A stretch of 64,000 nucleotides of DNA from Apoda limacodes (Eukaryota; Arthropoda; Insecta; Lepidoptera; Limacodidae). The stretch lies in NCBI GenBank assembly GCA_946406115.1, contig OX291557.1, positions 6,418,501-6,482,500 of the forward strand, in the 5' to 3' direction. This document shows, piece by piece, positions 1 to 12,400 of this stretch (its first letter is position 1; each line of letters opens with the position of its first letter). The notes beneath the pieces were generated by a model. That model was not told the DNA's origin. It worked only from the letters and a program-made list of their open reading frames with translations, and ran no database searches. The position numbers and the translations under genes were made by a program.

Positions 1-1760
1 CCGATGAACAAACAAAACGCAAGTGTTGGATAGTCCCACAAAAGGTCGACGATAAACCTCACTTATTAACTCTACTTATGATAAACTTAGATAGGTAGTT
101 AAAAAGGAACTGGAGCTACGATAAGAGGATAAAGAAACTGAAAACAGTCAATAAATAATAATAACAAAAACAATTGCTGCAATGTGCTACAATTTAATTG
201 AGCCACGCGATCTACTATCTTTGTTCTTTAACCCAATCAAGTACGCCTAATATAAATGAAGCTTTCGAAAAAGGACACCAAAACTGAAAACTGCTATAAT
301 AATCTGAAATGTAAGTGTTGAAAGGCCGGCGCAAGACCGAATAAACAATGATCTCATCCATTCAATCCAATGATCTACTTAAAAATTAGAAACGCCTAAA
401 AAGGTAACGGAGATTATGGGAAGAGGGCAAGAAAAACGAAAAACTGCCAATTAAGGATCTTTAAAAAAACCCAAACGCTGGAATGCTGCTTTAAAAAAAT
501 GAAACTACTATCTCAGTTTATGTACTGCTTAGGTATACCTAAAAACAGTCAAGTTATTACAACAACACTGAAACCAAACAGCGCGAATAGTTTTTAAAAA
601 AAGCAATTGTTGGCATACCCTTTTTTACGAAGGGGGCAAACAAGCTAACAGTCCGCCTAATGGTAAGCAGGTACAGAAGAAAAAATCACTACATTCAATT
701 ATTAAATTGAAGCTTAACCTAATAAAAACCCAGGCAATGACTTACTTCGGTATGAGAAAAGTACCTGTGTTCATTAATATTTTCTATATAAATGTATAAA
801 TCCCCTACACCCGACTACCGACCGTACGTAATAACCGACATATTGAAACGGTGCTTTACCTGACTATATGACCCTACTGAAGACACCTTCAACGGAAATG
901 CCTTCCAAGGCTGCTCACCGCCGACACACCGCCCGCTGCATACATCACCAACCTTACCGAGCTCGCTGAAGACAACAGGCGACACAAGACGCACCGCGAC
1001 TCCGCGCGTATAATAATATAGATATCTGTAAAATACAGTACCTCCGCCACCGCACCGCTCCACCAATTTTCGAATACACTTCACGAGTTTTATTTTATGT
1101 GTGTGCGTGTTAGCAATCTAGACGCTAAATCAAGCTATCCGAGCAAGGACGTGTCACCACCGACGAGCCTTTCATCCCGAGGACAGAAAAGACAATCACG
1201 CTCATCCACCGCTACTGCAACCGCCTAAAATCTCCTACGAATCTTCGACACTTCGCGGAGTCAATCTACTATTCACGCCTATAGATACTTTCTAGACACA
1301 ACCTAACTAAAACTAGGAGAATAGATAAAGGAAACCATAAACTGCAAACAAAAAATCATAAAACGAAATTGTTAGGTCTCTGCTGAAGTAAAGAAAACAA
1401 AAGATGGAAACCATTTCTTGCATTGGCTATGTCCATTCACGAAGTACGAGAACCTAGGTAGGTATATCTAAGAATAGTAACCGAAGCCTAGGGAACCAGA
1501 CCCTGAAAATAAACACTGCCACTGGGGGAAACTAAAACACAAGTGTTGGAACACTGCTACAGAAAAACATTCATTCATTGAATATTTAAATTTATGCCTA
1601 ACCTACTGATAACGGAAACAAATCAAAAATGCCTTATAAACGACGTAAACTGAATACCATTACAAGACAAAAGAATGCATAAGTTAAAACGCCAGTCAAG
1701 CAACAAAAAAAACCCGGAGGTGTAATGCTAATTGGAAACTACTAAAAGCTACAAGGATAT
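1..1760. repeat. Diverged ~150-bp tandem repeat array (satellite-like)
   Basis: A loosely conserved phrase of the type 'aagtgttggaatgctgct' recurs near 21, 171, 313, 474, 604, 1366 and 1541. A companion phrase 'actgaaaactgcc' recurs near 138, 283, 437, 567, 1331 and 1505. Intervals within the runs are about 130-175 bases. Copies are strongly diverged and the array is broken between about 610 and 1300 by a LINE-tail scrap and a GC-richer block. No coding capacity is evident. It could be the edge of a larger old satellite lying left of the window. Confidence 0.45.
612..669 (-). mobile_element. LINE 3'-tail scrap
   Basis: A T-run followed by a degenerate 'ggcaaacaagctaacagtccgcctaatggtaag' phrase matches the 3' end of the LINE family present at 9042-9377 in the opposite orientation. 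It is only a short, mutated remnant that interrupts the array around it. Confidence 0.4.
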
Positions 1761-2400
1761 AAACTGAAGAAGCTGGTGCAAACGAATACCATCAAAGAAG
1801 AATTAGAACACAGAAGAGTCTAGAAGCCAGCACGCAGACCACAAAGCAGTCATTTTTCCCTTCTTGTATATATTAACACTTGTATATATTTATCATCCTG
1901 CTGGCTAAAGGGTGCTGGTACCGGTCGGCTCTATCCCTCCCACTCCACATCCTAGACTGCGAAGTCCTACACTACCAGCCCTATCTACTCCGTCTTACTG
2001 GTGTCTCGGGCAGAGGTAATAGGCACACATAGGAATGCCATGAGATGGACGGGATACTACTAGAATCACTCACTAATACGGACTGGAAACGCCGCATACC
2101 TTCCAGTGGTTGAGGACCCTCCGTTTCTTCAATTACCACCTTATTGAACGTTTGCGCTGTTCCAGCCCGCAGCTTTGAGCACTCTACAGAACCCTCTCAT
2201 CGACAGTTCTTTTCCTATGTGACCCGTTCCTTGAGTCCTTGCAGTGGAACGCTGGCTGGTAAGACGCTGGAACGGACCGGAACGGAACGGAACGGATGTT
2301 AATGTACGAATGCGCTTTTATCGCACAATCGCATACGACGCGACGCTCAGATCGGTTTATTTCATCCTTTACAGTTTGGCGTGGCAAGACGACTCATCTT
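815..2400. other. GC-richer non-repetitive block without recognised gene
   Basis: About 815-1290 and 1900-2400 are less AT-rich than the rest of the window and hold short minus-strand open frames (89 and 67 residues) with no recognisable domain. A short GGAAC-type simple repeat lies near 2264-2297. An exon or promoter of a gene lying left of the window is possible, but nothing in the sequence proves one. Confidence 0.25.
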
Positions 2401-2424
2401 AACCGATGAGAAGTTAAGAGAGAA

Positions 2425-2824
2425 AACCTATTACTAAAACTCCGCTGTCCGTCCGTTCGTCCGTCCGTCTGTCATCAGGGTGTATCTCATGAACCGTGAT
2501 AGTTAGAAAGTTGAAATTTTTTCAGAAGATTTTCTGTTGAAGATCTAAGATGAAGTATTTCTGCTGGTGCTATAACAACAAATCCTAAAAAATAAAATCA
2601 AATAAATTTGTGCTCGTTTTTGCTCGATATTGATAACGGCAACAAGTAGACGCCTGAAATACTCATAGTATATTTAGTTATAATAATATTCACTCTTACA
2701 ACAAATAATTAGATTTAAATAAAACAAATATTTAAGGGGGGCTCCCATACAATAAACGTGATTTTTTATAGATAATGGGTTCCGTACTTCGAGCGCGAGT
2801 CCGACTCGCATTTGGCCGATTTTA
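2425..2824 (+). mobile_element. Dispersed non-autonomous element, GTCCGTCCGTC / gagtccgactcgc family
   Basis: The segment has the repeated 'gtccgtccgtctgtcatc' tract near one end, a 'ggggggctcccatacaa' block inside, and the end signature 'gcgagtccgactcgcattt' followed by 'ggccgatttt'. The same order recurs at 56327-56732, and in reverse at 14131-14630 and 23974-24835. No protein is encoded. The family looks like a widespread lepidopteran repeat, but its transposition class cannot be told from this window. Confidence 0.6.
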
Positions 2825-3617
2825 ATTTACATAAAGTATCTATTTACCCTTTCTTTGTACATTATTATCTGTGCATAATTGTATTATTTGCAAATCATAC
2901 TTCTTTCATATTTTAATATTGACAGTGATAAACGTACCTAAAGATGAAGAAACTATCTGCATGTACTTAGTTTTTGATCGGATCTTTTCGGTAGTTAACT
3001 AATAAAATAAACTAAATTAATAGCGTGCTGCTAAAAGTTTATTTGAATACAAAATATTTTGAGTTAGAGTATATATTTAAATAGATAAACCTTTTTGACA
3101 GTCATAAAGACATATCTTTAGTCAGACAGAAACGCTGAGGGCGTAGTTCTAGAGTTCCGTTGGCATTCTTTAGTTACAGAAGCCTATATCCATAGGTTAT
3201 ATGAAGGGTAGTGTGGCGTGTCAACTGAAACTAAGCGCCAGAAATTACGTTACTTGCATTAATATACCTTATTTAGTTAGATAAATACACACACACTCAA
3301 AAAAAAAATATATACAAAAGTAATATTTTTTTTATAATATACAAAAGTATAATATACATATAAAAGTAGACAAAGACAAAGCTGACAGAACAAATTATAA
3401 TTTACATTTTGCGTAAGGTTTTAGGGTTCCGTGTTGACTAAGGGGAACCTATATAATTTAGCTATATCCGTTATTCGTGTTATAATAATAATATAGGAGT
3501 TATGACAACGCTTGGTAATCGTAGTAGTGATTTCAATTTGTAATTTTGCTGAATTTCCGCGGGAACTTTCTGTACCTAGCCATTTTTTTGGAAACTAAAT
3601 GAATAGTTTTGTAATAT

Positions 3618-3626
3618 AAAAAAAAA
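3618..3626 (-). terminator. RNA polymerase III terminator of tRNA-Val
   Basis: On the minus strand nine T residues follow one base after the discriminator base of the tRNA. A run of four or more T ends Pol III transcription. Confidence 0.8.
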
Positions 3627-3627
3627 C

Positions 3628-3700
3628 TGTTTCCGCCCGGGATCGAACCGGGGGCCTTCTGCGTGTTAGGCAGATGTGATAACCGCTACACCACGGAAAC
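3628..3700 (-). tRNA. tRNA-Val (anticodon AAC)
   Basis: Read on the minus strand, the 73 bases fold into a complete cloverleaf. The acceptor stem GTTTCCG pairs with CGGAAAC (7 bp, all paired) and the discriminator base is A. The anticodon stem TCTGC/GCAGA encloses the loop CTAACAC, placing AAC (valine) at positions 34-36, which correspond to plus-strand bases 3665-3667. The T arm is CCGG-type around TTCGATC, the usual B-box core. There is no intron and no encoded CCA, as expected for a eukaryotic nuclear tRNA. A T-run follows directly, so the gene looks functional. No other tRNA gene lies nearby. Confidence 0.96.
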
Positions 3701-5003
3701 CTTGTGTTAGAACTGGTAAATAAGTGGGTGTTAAGATGAATAAGCATGAATGTCTAAATACATTCTACACTTCACACTGGATAAAATATATTGAGTCGAT
3801 GTAGACATAAAAACTAAGTTTAAGATTGCATTTTTCTCTTTGAGATACGAAGCGCGAAAGACATTACGTCAGAGGAACATTCAAAGAGGCCTAAATGGAT
3901 AAACTAGTAGAGAAACGATTGCGATTGGTACTGTTATGTTATAAGGAGGCCGAAAGATCAAGTACTCGACTGTAAAAGTAGACCGAAAAAGCGTGGTAAA
4001 CTCCGACTTTAAATAAAATGGAAACAGGCTGAAAACAAGAATTTCGATTATAATTCACTGGCTTCTACGGACAGGGCTCTAATATTCTCGAATCATTGTC
4101 ATGATCAGGCAAATAAGAATATGGTTTCAAATTCTCAAAAATATGAATGGTTGAATCCAATGTTTCAGTCAGTAAACCAAATAGAAAGGGAAGGAGAAGG
4201 AATTATATACATACTTCCATATGGATAACTACCCGAATAGTCAAGATTTGGAATCAACTGATTTTAAAAGCTTGTATTTAACTTGCAATGTATGTATGTG
4301 TGTTCGGGTAGACTTGCAACGATAACAATCACATTTTTTGAATTTTGTTAAAATCAAATGTCAATAAAATCACTAAATCAGCGTCCGATATCGCAAAAAA
4401 AAAAGTTTTAAGTTTTGTCACAAATATTAAAAAATTGCAAACGTTATAACCTCAGTATCTCTTGTTCACAGTGTCCTTGTTTGTAAAGTCGGCCGAAAGA
4501 CTTATCCATTGATAAAATCACCTTATAACTTGTGCTAAAATTTAAATGTGTACTTCAAACAGTTTTTAATAATTGCCTGGGGCAGACGGACGAGATTTCC
4601 ATTAAAATTAACTTAGAATACTACGAAATAGAATCTTCTCAGATAAATACTTAGGTACCTAATTCAGATAAATATAAAATTAATGAATTGACAAATTTGT
4701 TATTTTTAAAATATATAGCAAAATGTAACGGGATTTTAAGAGCACATTACATTAGTTTCAATGAATATAAATGTACCGATTAAAGCTGTGCATTACCAAT
4801 GAGAAGTTTAAATGAGTGCTTAGTTACCAGTCGGTTACCGGCTTTCACGCAACCAGCCTGCAAACGGGAAGATATTTTTAATATTCCTTACATTTGTCGG
4901 GAAAATATAAATACTAAATCAAAGAATATTTCTAATCCCTAATTTGGAAAATTTTAGAGCTGAAATGTGTATTTTAGGGACTGAAAAGTGCTATGAATAA
5001 TTA
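3701..5003. other. AT-rich upstream region of the lipase-like gene
   Basis: No gene or recognisable repeat is seen. A TATA-like string 'tataaata' at about 4905-4912 lies roughly 95 bases before the start codon of the lipase-like gene and could be its core promoter. No initiator motif was found to support it. Confidence 0.3.
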
Positions 5004-5118
5004 ATGATGAAATTGTCGCTAATCATTTTAATGTTTATATCATTTTATATAAGTGTTGTACAATCTTTACGCAGCTCCAAAGCCATAGAGGGATATTCTA
5101 TAGGATACCTTGGAGACT
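5004..5118 (+). CDS. Lipase-like gene, exon 1 (signal peptide)
   Basis: The exon starts at tandem ATG codons, the first of which opens the frame, and encodes the signal peptide and mature N-terminus through GYLGD. It ends at a consensus donor, |GTAAGT, at 5119, leaving one base (T) that completes a TGC cysteine codon with exon 2. Phase agreement and the resulting Cys-Pro-Gly junction, which I associate with lepidopteran lipases of this group, support the join. Reading on past the donor gives a meaningless T-rich extension. Confidence 0.83.
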
Positions 5119-8100
5119 GTAAGTATAAATTAGTTGTAAGACTTTTTTTTTTTGAAAGCAAAAATATCCGAACAAATTGCGTGATGACTCTTACAAAATT
5201 GACAGGGCCGTAGTGTCAGAAGCCGATACGCTTGACGAGAAAGTATTTTTTTTTTATTTCCTTCTTACTGAGATTTTCATCTATTTTTTCATTACGGTCA
5301 TGCTCCAATTCGGTCTATTCAACTTAAGCAGCTGCCAGCACTATGGCTTACGGAAGATATCGGAACTAAAAAGAGCTTAAACGAAATTGTGCCTAGGCCA
5401 TATTTTAGGGAATTCCTGTGAAAGTAATCACAATAAATATAAAATCTTGAGGAATCTCTGCAATAGGACGTGTAGAAATGCATAACGACGCCCTATTCAT
5501 AAATCCGTTGCAAACGGTTATTCAGCTATAGTCTGGAAATGTCTAAAGTCATGAGGAGTTGGTAAATCTAATGTTTCATCTATCTCTCGAAACATTGATA
5601 TTAATATCCTGAATAACCATTTTTCTACTACTGAGGTTTTAATGGCAACAAATAACCCTCTTTCTTTTACATCAACTACTGACTTCTCTCCTTTTAGTCT
5701 TATTCGATTTACTGATTGTGATATTAAAAACCTATATAATTTTTTTTCCAACGACATTGGAAATTACTGCATTAGCCGTAATATTATCATTCTAATCCTT
5801 ATTACACATATCTTTAATTATTCTGTATCAACTAGCAAATGTCCTAGTTCCTAGAACGACGCATAAATTATTCTTAGTACGGCCACTGCACTCATATAAA
5901 TAACTGATGATATTCAATTGGGAACGTAAAATAGAAAAGTTAAGGTTCACAACTATATTTTAGTAACGCATTCAATAACGTTGATTTTGACATTCTATTA
6001 AACGTTCTATGTTTTTTTTTTTATACCACTAAGGTGGAAAACAAGCTTACCGTCTGCTTGATGGTCGCTGGAAACACCTGGGGTGTCTCTCGCTCTTTGC
6101 TGACCCTTAAAACAATCTAATAACTTGTTTCTCGAAGAACCCCATACTGACCTTAGAGAAAATCATGGCAGAGCGCTTATTCCACAACCCAAGCTTCGCA
6201 GGAGGAAGTTCTCTTAACATATCTCCAACAGTTAGTAGGTTTCAGTTCTAGGCTCATCCCTTAAACAAATTTTCAATGAAGTCCATGTGATTACAGTAAT
6301 GGAGTGCCTTTTCCCTACGGTGAAAATGTAAAAATGTTGGGATTTTTATTGACCAGACATTATCTTGAAGACCGCAAGGATGGGAGAAACTTCCTCCCGC
6401 GAACGCTTAGTTTGTGGAATGAGCTCCCTGCCAAGGCTTTTTCTAAGGACTACAGTATGGGGTTTTTCTAAAAGAAGTTAATAGATTTTTGAAGGGTCGG
6501 CAACGCGCGTTTGATGTCCCAGGTGTTGCAAGCGTCTATAGCCTGTGGTGATTGCTTACCATCAGACGGACCGCAAGCTTTTGCTTTTTTAGATGCTGCA
6601 AAATCTACAGGTAGATTACAATTTACTTCCAATTCCCACTTGATTAGTTCTTGCTAAATCTTTTTTGTTATATCCTTATCTAAGCAGCTTAAAAACTAGA
6701 GCAACTTCAGAATCTATGCGTTAGATTCATAATTGGTCTGCGTAAGTACAAACACATATCCGAATTCCGCTCTAACCTCAAGTGGCTCCTAATCTGTTTT
6801 CGCCGGAATACTCATATTTTATCTGTTTTTTCAACGTCCTGTTCAATCCACCTACACCCTTATATCTAAAAAAACGCTTTAATTTCATTGGATCTTTCTT
6901 CCTCCGCGATTTAACAAGTCGGTTGCTTAAATGTCTATCTCACAGCTCACAAACGTATAACGACTCCTTCTCTGTAAATGCAACAAGTTTGTAGATTGGT
7001 TAACCTTTATCTCTCTTTAATCTATGAATACATTTAAGAATCGTATTGTGCTACAATTCCTAAACGTAAACACAAAATATAACATTAATTATATTTGCAG
7101 TTATAGGAACTATCATTTTATGTTAGTACTTTATATGTGGTAGTAGTAATATATGTATATATTTACAAATATACATAAATATACATTAAACTTAATGCAT
7201 ATATTCATATAAATTTATATATTGACATCTATATTAGGTTTATGTATTAATATTTATAGTTTCTTCTATTTAAAATGTATTAGTAATATTCATAAATTAG
7301 GAAAATCCATTAAAATTGTATATAATGCACAGATACTTTAAGATTTGATGATAATATCTTCTACCCTAAGGTTGTCTGAAAACACTTTTTACACTTTTTA
7401 GTGAAACGTCCGCCTTTTGTACTTTTCTATGTTATGTTTATTATTTTAGAAATGACTTGTTTTTTTTGTGTGTGTTATTATAATGCCACGTCTAAGGAAA
7501 TGATCTAATTGTCAGGGTTTTCGAGACACCCGTAAGTAAGGCTGCCTACATATTACATACATACAGTCGCAGGCCGATGATTTGACGTGTCTTTCGAAGC
7601 GCGAAAAAGCTGAGTAAAATTTACCTTTTACGGTCACCCTCCCAACGACTGACTATAATGAAATTGCTTAACTCGTCAAATCATTTTAGCCGGCCCATGA
7701 TTTCCATATATAAAAATTACAAAATATTTTTTTTGTACCTACTGGATTCTTTGCTATGTAGAACACGCACGTCATTGCTGCAAAGTAAATGATAAATGTA
7801 AAATTTATGTTTTAATTTCGAGTTGCTCTCGAGGTTCAAGTATTCGTATTTCTAAATAATTTCTAAAAACTATAATCTTAGGAATTTTAAGACAGGTTTA
7901 TTCCCTGTTTTTTTTAGCCCTCTTGGCAACACTTACTAATTAATAGCTATTTGCAACATTGGACTTTGTTCTTTAATTTGTAGTGCATTGGACAGATGTA
8001 TCTATGTACCCTGCGGCTCGTAAGTGCAGTCATTGAAGCGTTATTGCTCCGAATTTTTTTACTGTGAACCGATTTGCATGAAATTTTGGAATTAGGCTCA

Positions 8101-9434
8101 TCTTACCCTTAACTTCAAAAGTGAAAATAATGTGAACTCCGCACCCACCCTGGGGGCGGTTGCCACCCCTTCTCGGTGGAGTAAATTTTTTAAAATAACC
8201 TCGGATATCCAAAAATGTTCTATAAAGTTTTTCAAAAAATCCAATACTTTTCGGAAAATTCGGATTTTCGGTTTTTTAGAAAGTGTTCTTAGTGCAATAT
8301 TAAGCTAGATATTAAAGATCAAAGCCGTTTTTTATTTTGTCTGAAATTTAATCGATGTATTCAATGCCATCTAGTGGTAAGCAGATGCATTTTATGCATT
8401 CTAATGAAATAGGGTTTCTTAGTTCTTGAAATAAGCTTTAAAAAGAGCACTGTTAAAAGTCTTTTGCACGTAAAAAGATTGAGCTGTAATGCAAATAAGA
8501 GGAACATGTAATGTTTTTTTCTTTTAAATCAATGGGTTTCATAAGTGCCATTTCCACCAAAATTAAAATTAATCGTATTCCGTCTAGAATTAACTTTAAT
8601 ATAAGGAATTCTAGCAGTTTGGCTGCTTTAGGACACATATTTTTCAAAAAAATCACGATTTTAAGAAAAAAAAATTTTCGACTTTTTACAAAAACCACCT
8701 TCTTTTCATAATATCTCAAAAATGTTGAAAGATACGTATAAAAGTATTATGATAAAAAATGTAGGTCTTTTTCTGACAAAAAATTTGTTTTTTTTTTTCT
8801 GTCACAAAAATTGACGGAGATATGATTGTTTAAAGAGCGCGCGGCAGCGCAATCACAGTCTCTCTCGAGCCCTTTGACCATTCACCGTTTTAAAATAATA
8901 GGTTTTTTACTATATATTGTATACAAAAAAAGATGTAGCTCTTTTAATTTCCTTTAAAATGGTTTTTTATAAGTTGTGATAGCATCGAAATTGAAGGAGT
9001 TATGGTCCAAAAACTAATCGTATTTTTTTCTACTTAGTAAAATGATGCCCACGGCTACTTTCTACCATCGCACCGCTCGCCATCGACAGGGAATTCATTC
9101 TCACACTTTGGAACCAAAATGCTCACGTACAGTGCGGTTTCAGAGAAACTTCCTCTCGCGAACCCTTGGGTTGTGGAATGAGCTCCCTGCCAAGGTTTTC
9201 TCTAAGGACTACAGTATGGGGTTCTTCAAAAAAGAAGTTATTAGATTTCTGAAGGGTCGGCAACGCGCGAGTGATGCCTCTGGTGTTGCAAGCGTCCATA
9301 GGCTACGGTGACCGCTTACCATCAGGCGGACCGTAGGCTTGTTTGCCACCTTAATGGTATTAAAAAAAAAAAAAAAATCGGCGTGTGAATATTAGGAGCA
9401 AAGTGAAATAACACAGTAATAGAAACCCAAAACT

Positions 9435-9470
<36 letters not shown>

Positions 9471-12400
9471 AATGCATTACTAATTCAATCTGGTGCAGTT
9501 TTAGACAAAATGTAAGTTTATATTTTATTCAATATATGGTGATTTCTTCCTCTATAATTAAATTATTTTTAAAGTTGTAATCATAGTTATTTACTGTTTT
9601 AAATTAGGGGTAGTTTTAAGGGTTGAAAAGCTTAAGACTATGATAATCATTTTCGAGAATGTGTAATAACATTTAAATCCTTTTCATTTCATCAAAAGAA
9701 ATTTTTTTAAAGAACATAAAATTTTATTTACTTTATAATTGAATCTTTTTATGTCATACCAAAGTATTTTTTTGTGATTTTTCCAATTTAGGGGTTGTTT
9801 GCAAGGGTTGTAAGGTTTTCAAGCGGTTGAAAATGATTTTATTATGAGGTAATTGTGTTAGAAAACACTTTAAAATTTCACCCCTTAATATTAAACTCGT
9901 TTTCTAGCGATAAAATGGCTCAATGTCATTTTTTTCATTAATGTGTTATTTACACCCTTTAAAAATAATAGGCGGAGCTCAGATCATTTTCAATTTTGAA
10001 GTTAAGGGTAAGATGAGCCTAATTCCAAAATTTCATGCAAATCGGTTCACAGTAAAAAAAATCGGAGGTAAGACCCTAGTTTTCGCTTCAATTTCTGCAC
10101 TACGTGTGTTTGTGCTGTTTTGACTGTTTTAATTAATTATAATGTTACTCGACCATAAAAGTATTAGTTTAAAACATTAAAATAATTAACGCCTATCAGC
10201 CACGCGATTGTGCAATAAATCAGGGAAATTTCTAATCCCAATTTAATAAAACTTAGTTCGCACCGACCAGATAGTTTGCATTAATTCGTCATTTATTTTC
10301 TCTGCTGTTTCGCAATGGGCATGGCATGTGTTAATATAGTTGGTGTTGAAATATATTCTAGTTGGACCATAAACTTCATCAGATGAGGTATCAATCTTGA
10401 TTATTCCATTAACATTGCCTCTTATGGCTCAATTCTCTGGCCTTAAAACTGTTGATTACAAAGATGTCATTGATTTGCTAGTCAAAGTATTAAGACTTTA
10501 GAAAAAATATAACATTGTGTATTAAGGGTAGTAAGAAGAAAATTACTAACGAGAGGCTATTTAGAAACCTAAGGTCGAACGCTTAATTGGCTTGAGTTTG
10601 TAATTTGTTGCACACAATGGTTTTCATCACATTTGCGATTGAATAAATAAAAATAAAAGGTTAATAAATAAATAAACTCACTAAAACACAATTGAAACCC
10701 ATGTACTGATAATGATTTTTTGTTATAATGAAATACAAAGAAAAATACACAAAGTTCTAATGTTTAGAAAAGGTCTACACGCAACAAAAAACTTAAATAA
10801 AATTCGGTTTCTCAGTAATACAATAAAAACAAATGGAAACCCTTTTGATAAAACCGTATTTATTATAAAATTGTAAGTCAAGCTAGATACCATGAAAATT
10901 TATAATTACTAATTATGCAAAAATAATCACGCTACCCTGTAGACATTTACACACAATCTTGAGAATATCCTAAAAATCATTCCCCACGCAAGCTAACTTT
11001 AAGTGTCCGCGTGTCTTACTATGTGAGTATCTTATTTTATTTCAAAGAAGATGTTACATTGTAGATCGATTTTGTCTATTTGCCTCCCATAGTGCATTAT
11101 TTGAAACTGGACTCGTCACTCTTGCACATTACTAATGGCCATCCAGATTCCAATTCATGTGTTCTCTGGCGTAACTCAGCCTTAAATTTCGATGCTGCCT
11201 TTGGACCATTTGTGTGTGGGTCTAAATGGTATCAAGTTTGTTTCAGCACAACACAGTCTTACTTTACACGTGCTTGAATTTCTCCCTTTAGCACGTAAAG
11301 TGTTATTTTTGACTTCAACAGCCGTTTGAAATCGATTTCTCAACATTATTGACACCATATATCGATCGTTTCGCTCTGTCGTGCACGTTGTTAGCCTGTT
11401 ACTGGTCTGCGAATATTGAATCCAATCTCCTCAAATCGCTGGAGCATTCTTTGAACGGTTGATAGCGATACACCACCATTTTGCGCTGTATAACGCTGAC
11501 TGCATCCGTCTTCAAGCATTGTCAGAATTCTGGTACACTGTTCAGGGGTTCGTGGCATGTTTATAATTGAATTTGATCAGAATAATCAGTTTTTTACATG
11601 AAATGCCATATTTTTTTATTTTATCTATCTGTATTATAACTATTCTTTTACATATCCAAAATAAACCTTTTAGCTGGCCTCAACTGACTCCAACAAAAAT
11701 CGCAAACGGATCCCTGAACCGAAAAATGGTTGTTCGAACACCCGCAATATTTTTCAACGGCTTATCAACGCAATGACCTACTCCATAGGATAGACGAGAA
11801 AAAAAAAATACCACTCTTCTTTTAAGAGAGGTACCCAACATTTTTTTTAGATTTTATTTTACCACTATTGCTCGTATATGTATACACATGGCAAATTACA
11901 GCTTGCTAGTACTGAAAGTCTGAGCTAAGTCGCGTACAGGTAGATAAGGGTTCCTTGTAGACTACGGGACCCTAACAAACTAAGCCATTTGTGTACATTT
12001 CATGCTATAAAATTCCAGTGATATTAGGCAATATGACAACGACTATTGCATCACATCCTCTTTACCTTCCGTCAAATTTCATAAAATATTAAAGCAATTG
12101 TATCCTTGACTTGGTGCGTAATCGGTAACAATAAAATGTCAATGTCAACAAATTGGTATGGATTTAGTCCAATGTCATTTTAAAGATTACTCGATTGAAT
12201 GCAAAACGTACTTGTATTTGAGCAGTTGGTATTCCGTACATTTTTTTGGTTGATTTATATCTATTTTGCTGATACTATACTATATTTTGGTAGGAATTTG
12301 GAACTGCGAACATCTATATGTCTTAGAAAGTAGAAAGTAACTTTTTGAACTTTTTGAAATTGACGATCTATTTTATACAATTTTTTCATTGTTTCCTACC

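Larger units (their letters stand above)
8018..10105. mobile_element. ~2.1-kb element bounded by long inverted repeats
   Basis: Bases 8018-8140 are repeated in reverse complement at about 9975-10105. The core 'actgtgaaccgatttgcatg' (8059-8078) and the following 60 bases match with few differences, and homology extends outward with a small indel through 'gtgcagt..ttgaagcg'. Between the arms there is AT-rich sequence with no intact gene and a later LINE insertion (9042-9377). It looks like a non-autonomous DNA transposon or foldback element. No transposase was recognised and no target-site duplication could be fixed. Confidence 0.6.

Noticed and set aside
5177..5380. Plus-strand frame overlapping the end of exon 1
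   Set aside because: It lies in intron 1 after a consensus donor and has low-complexity T-rich content.
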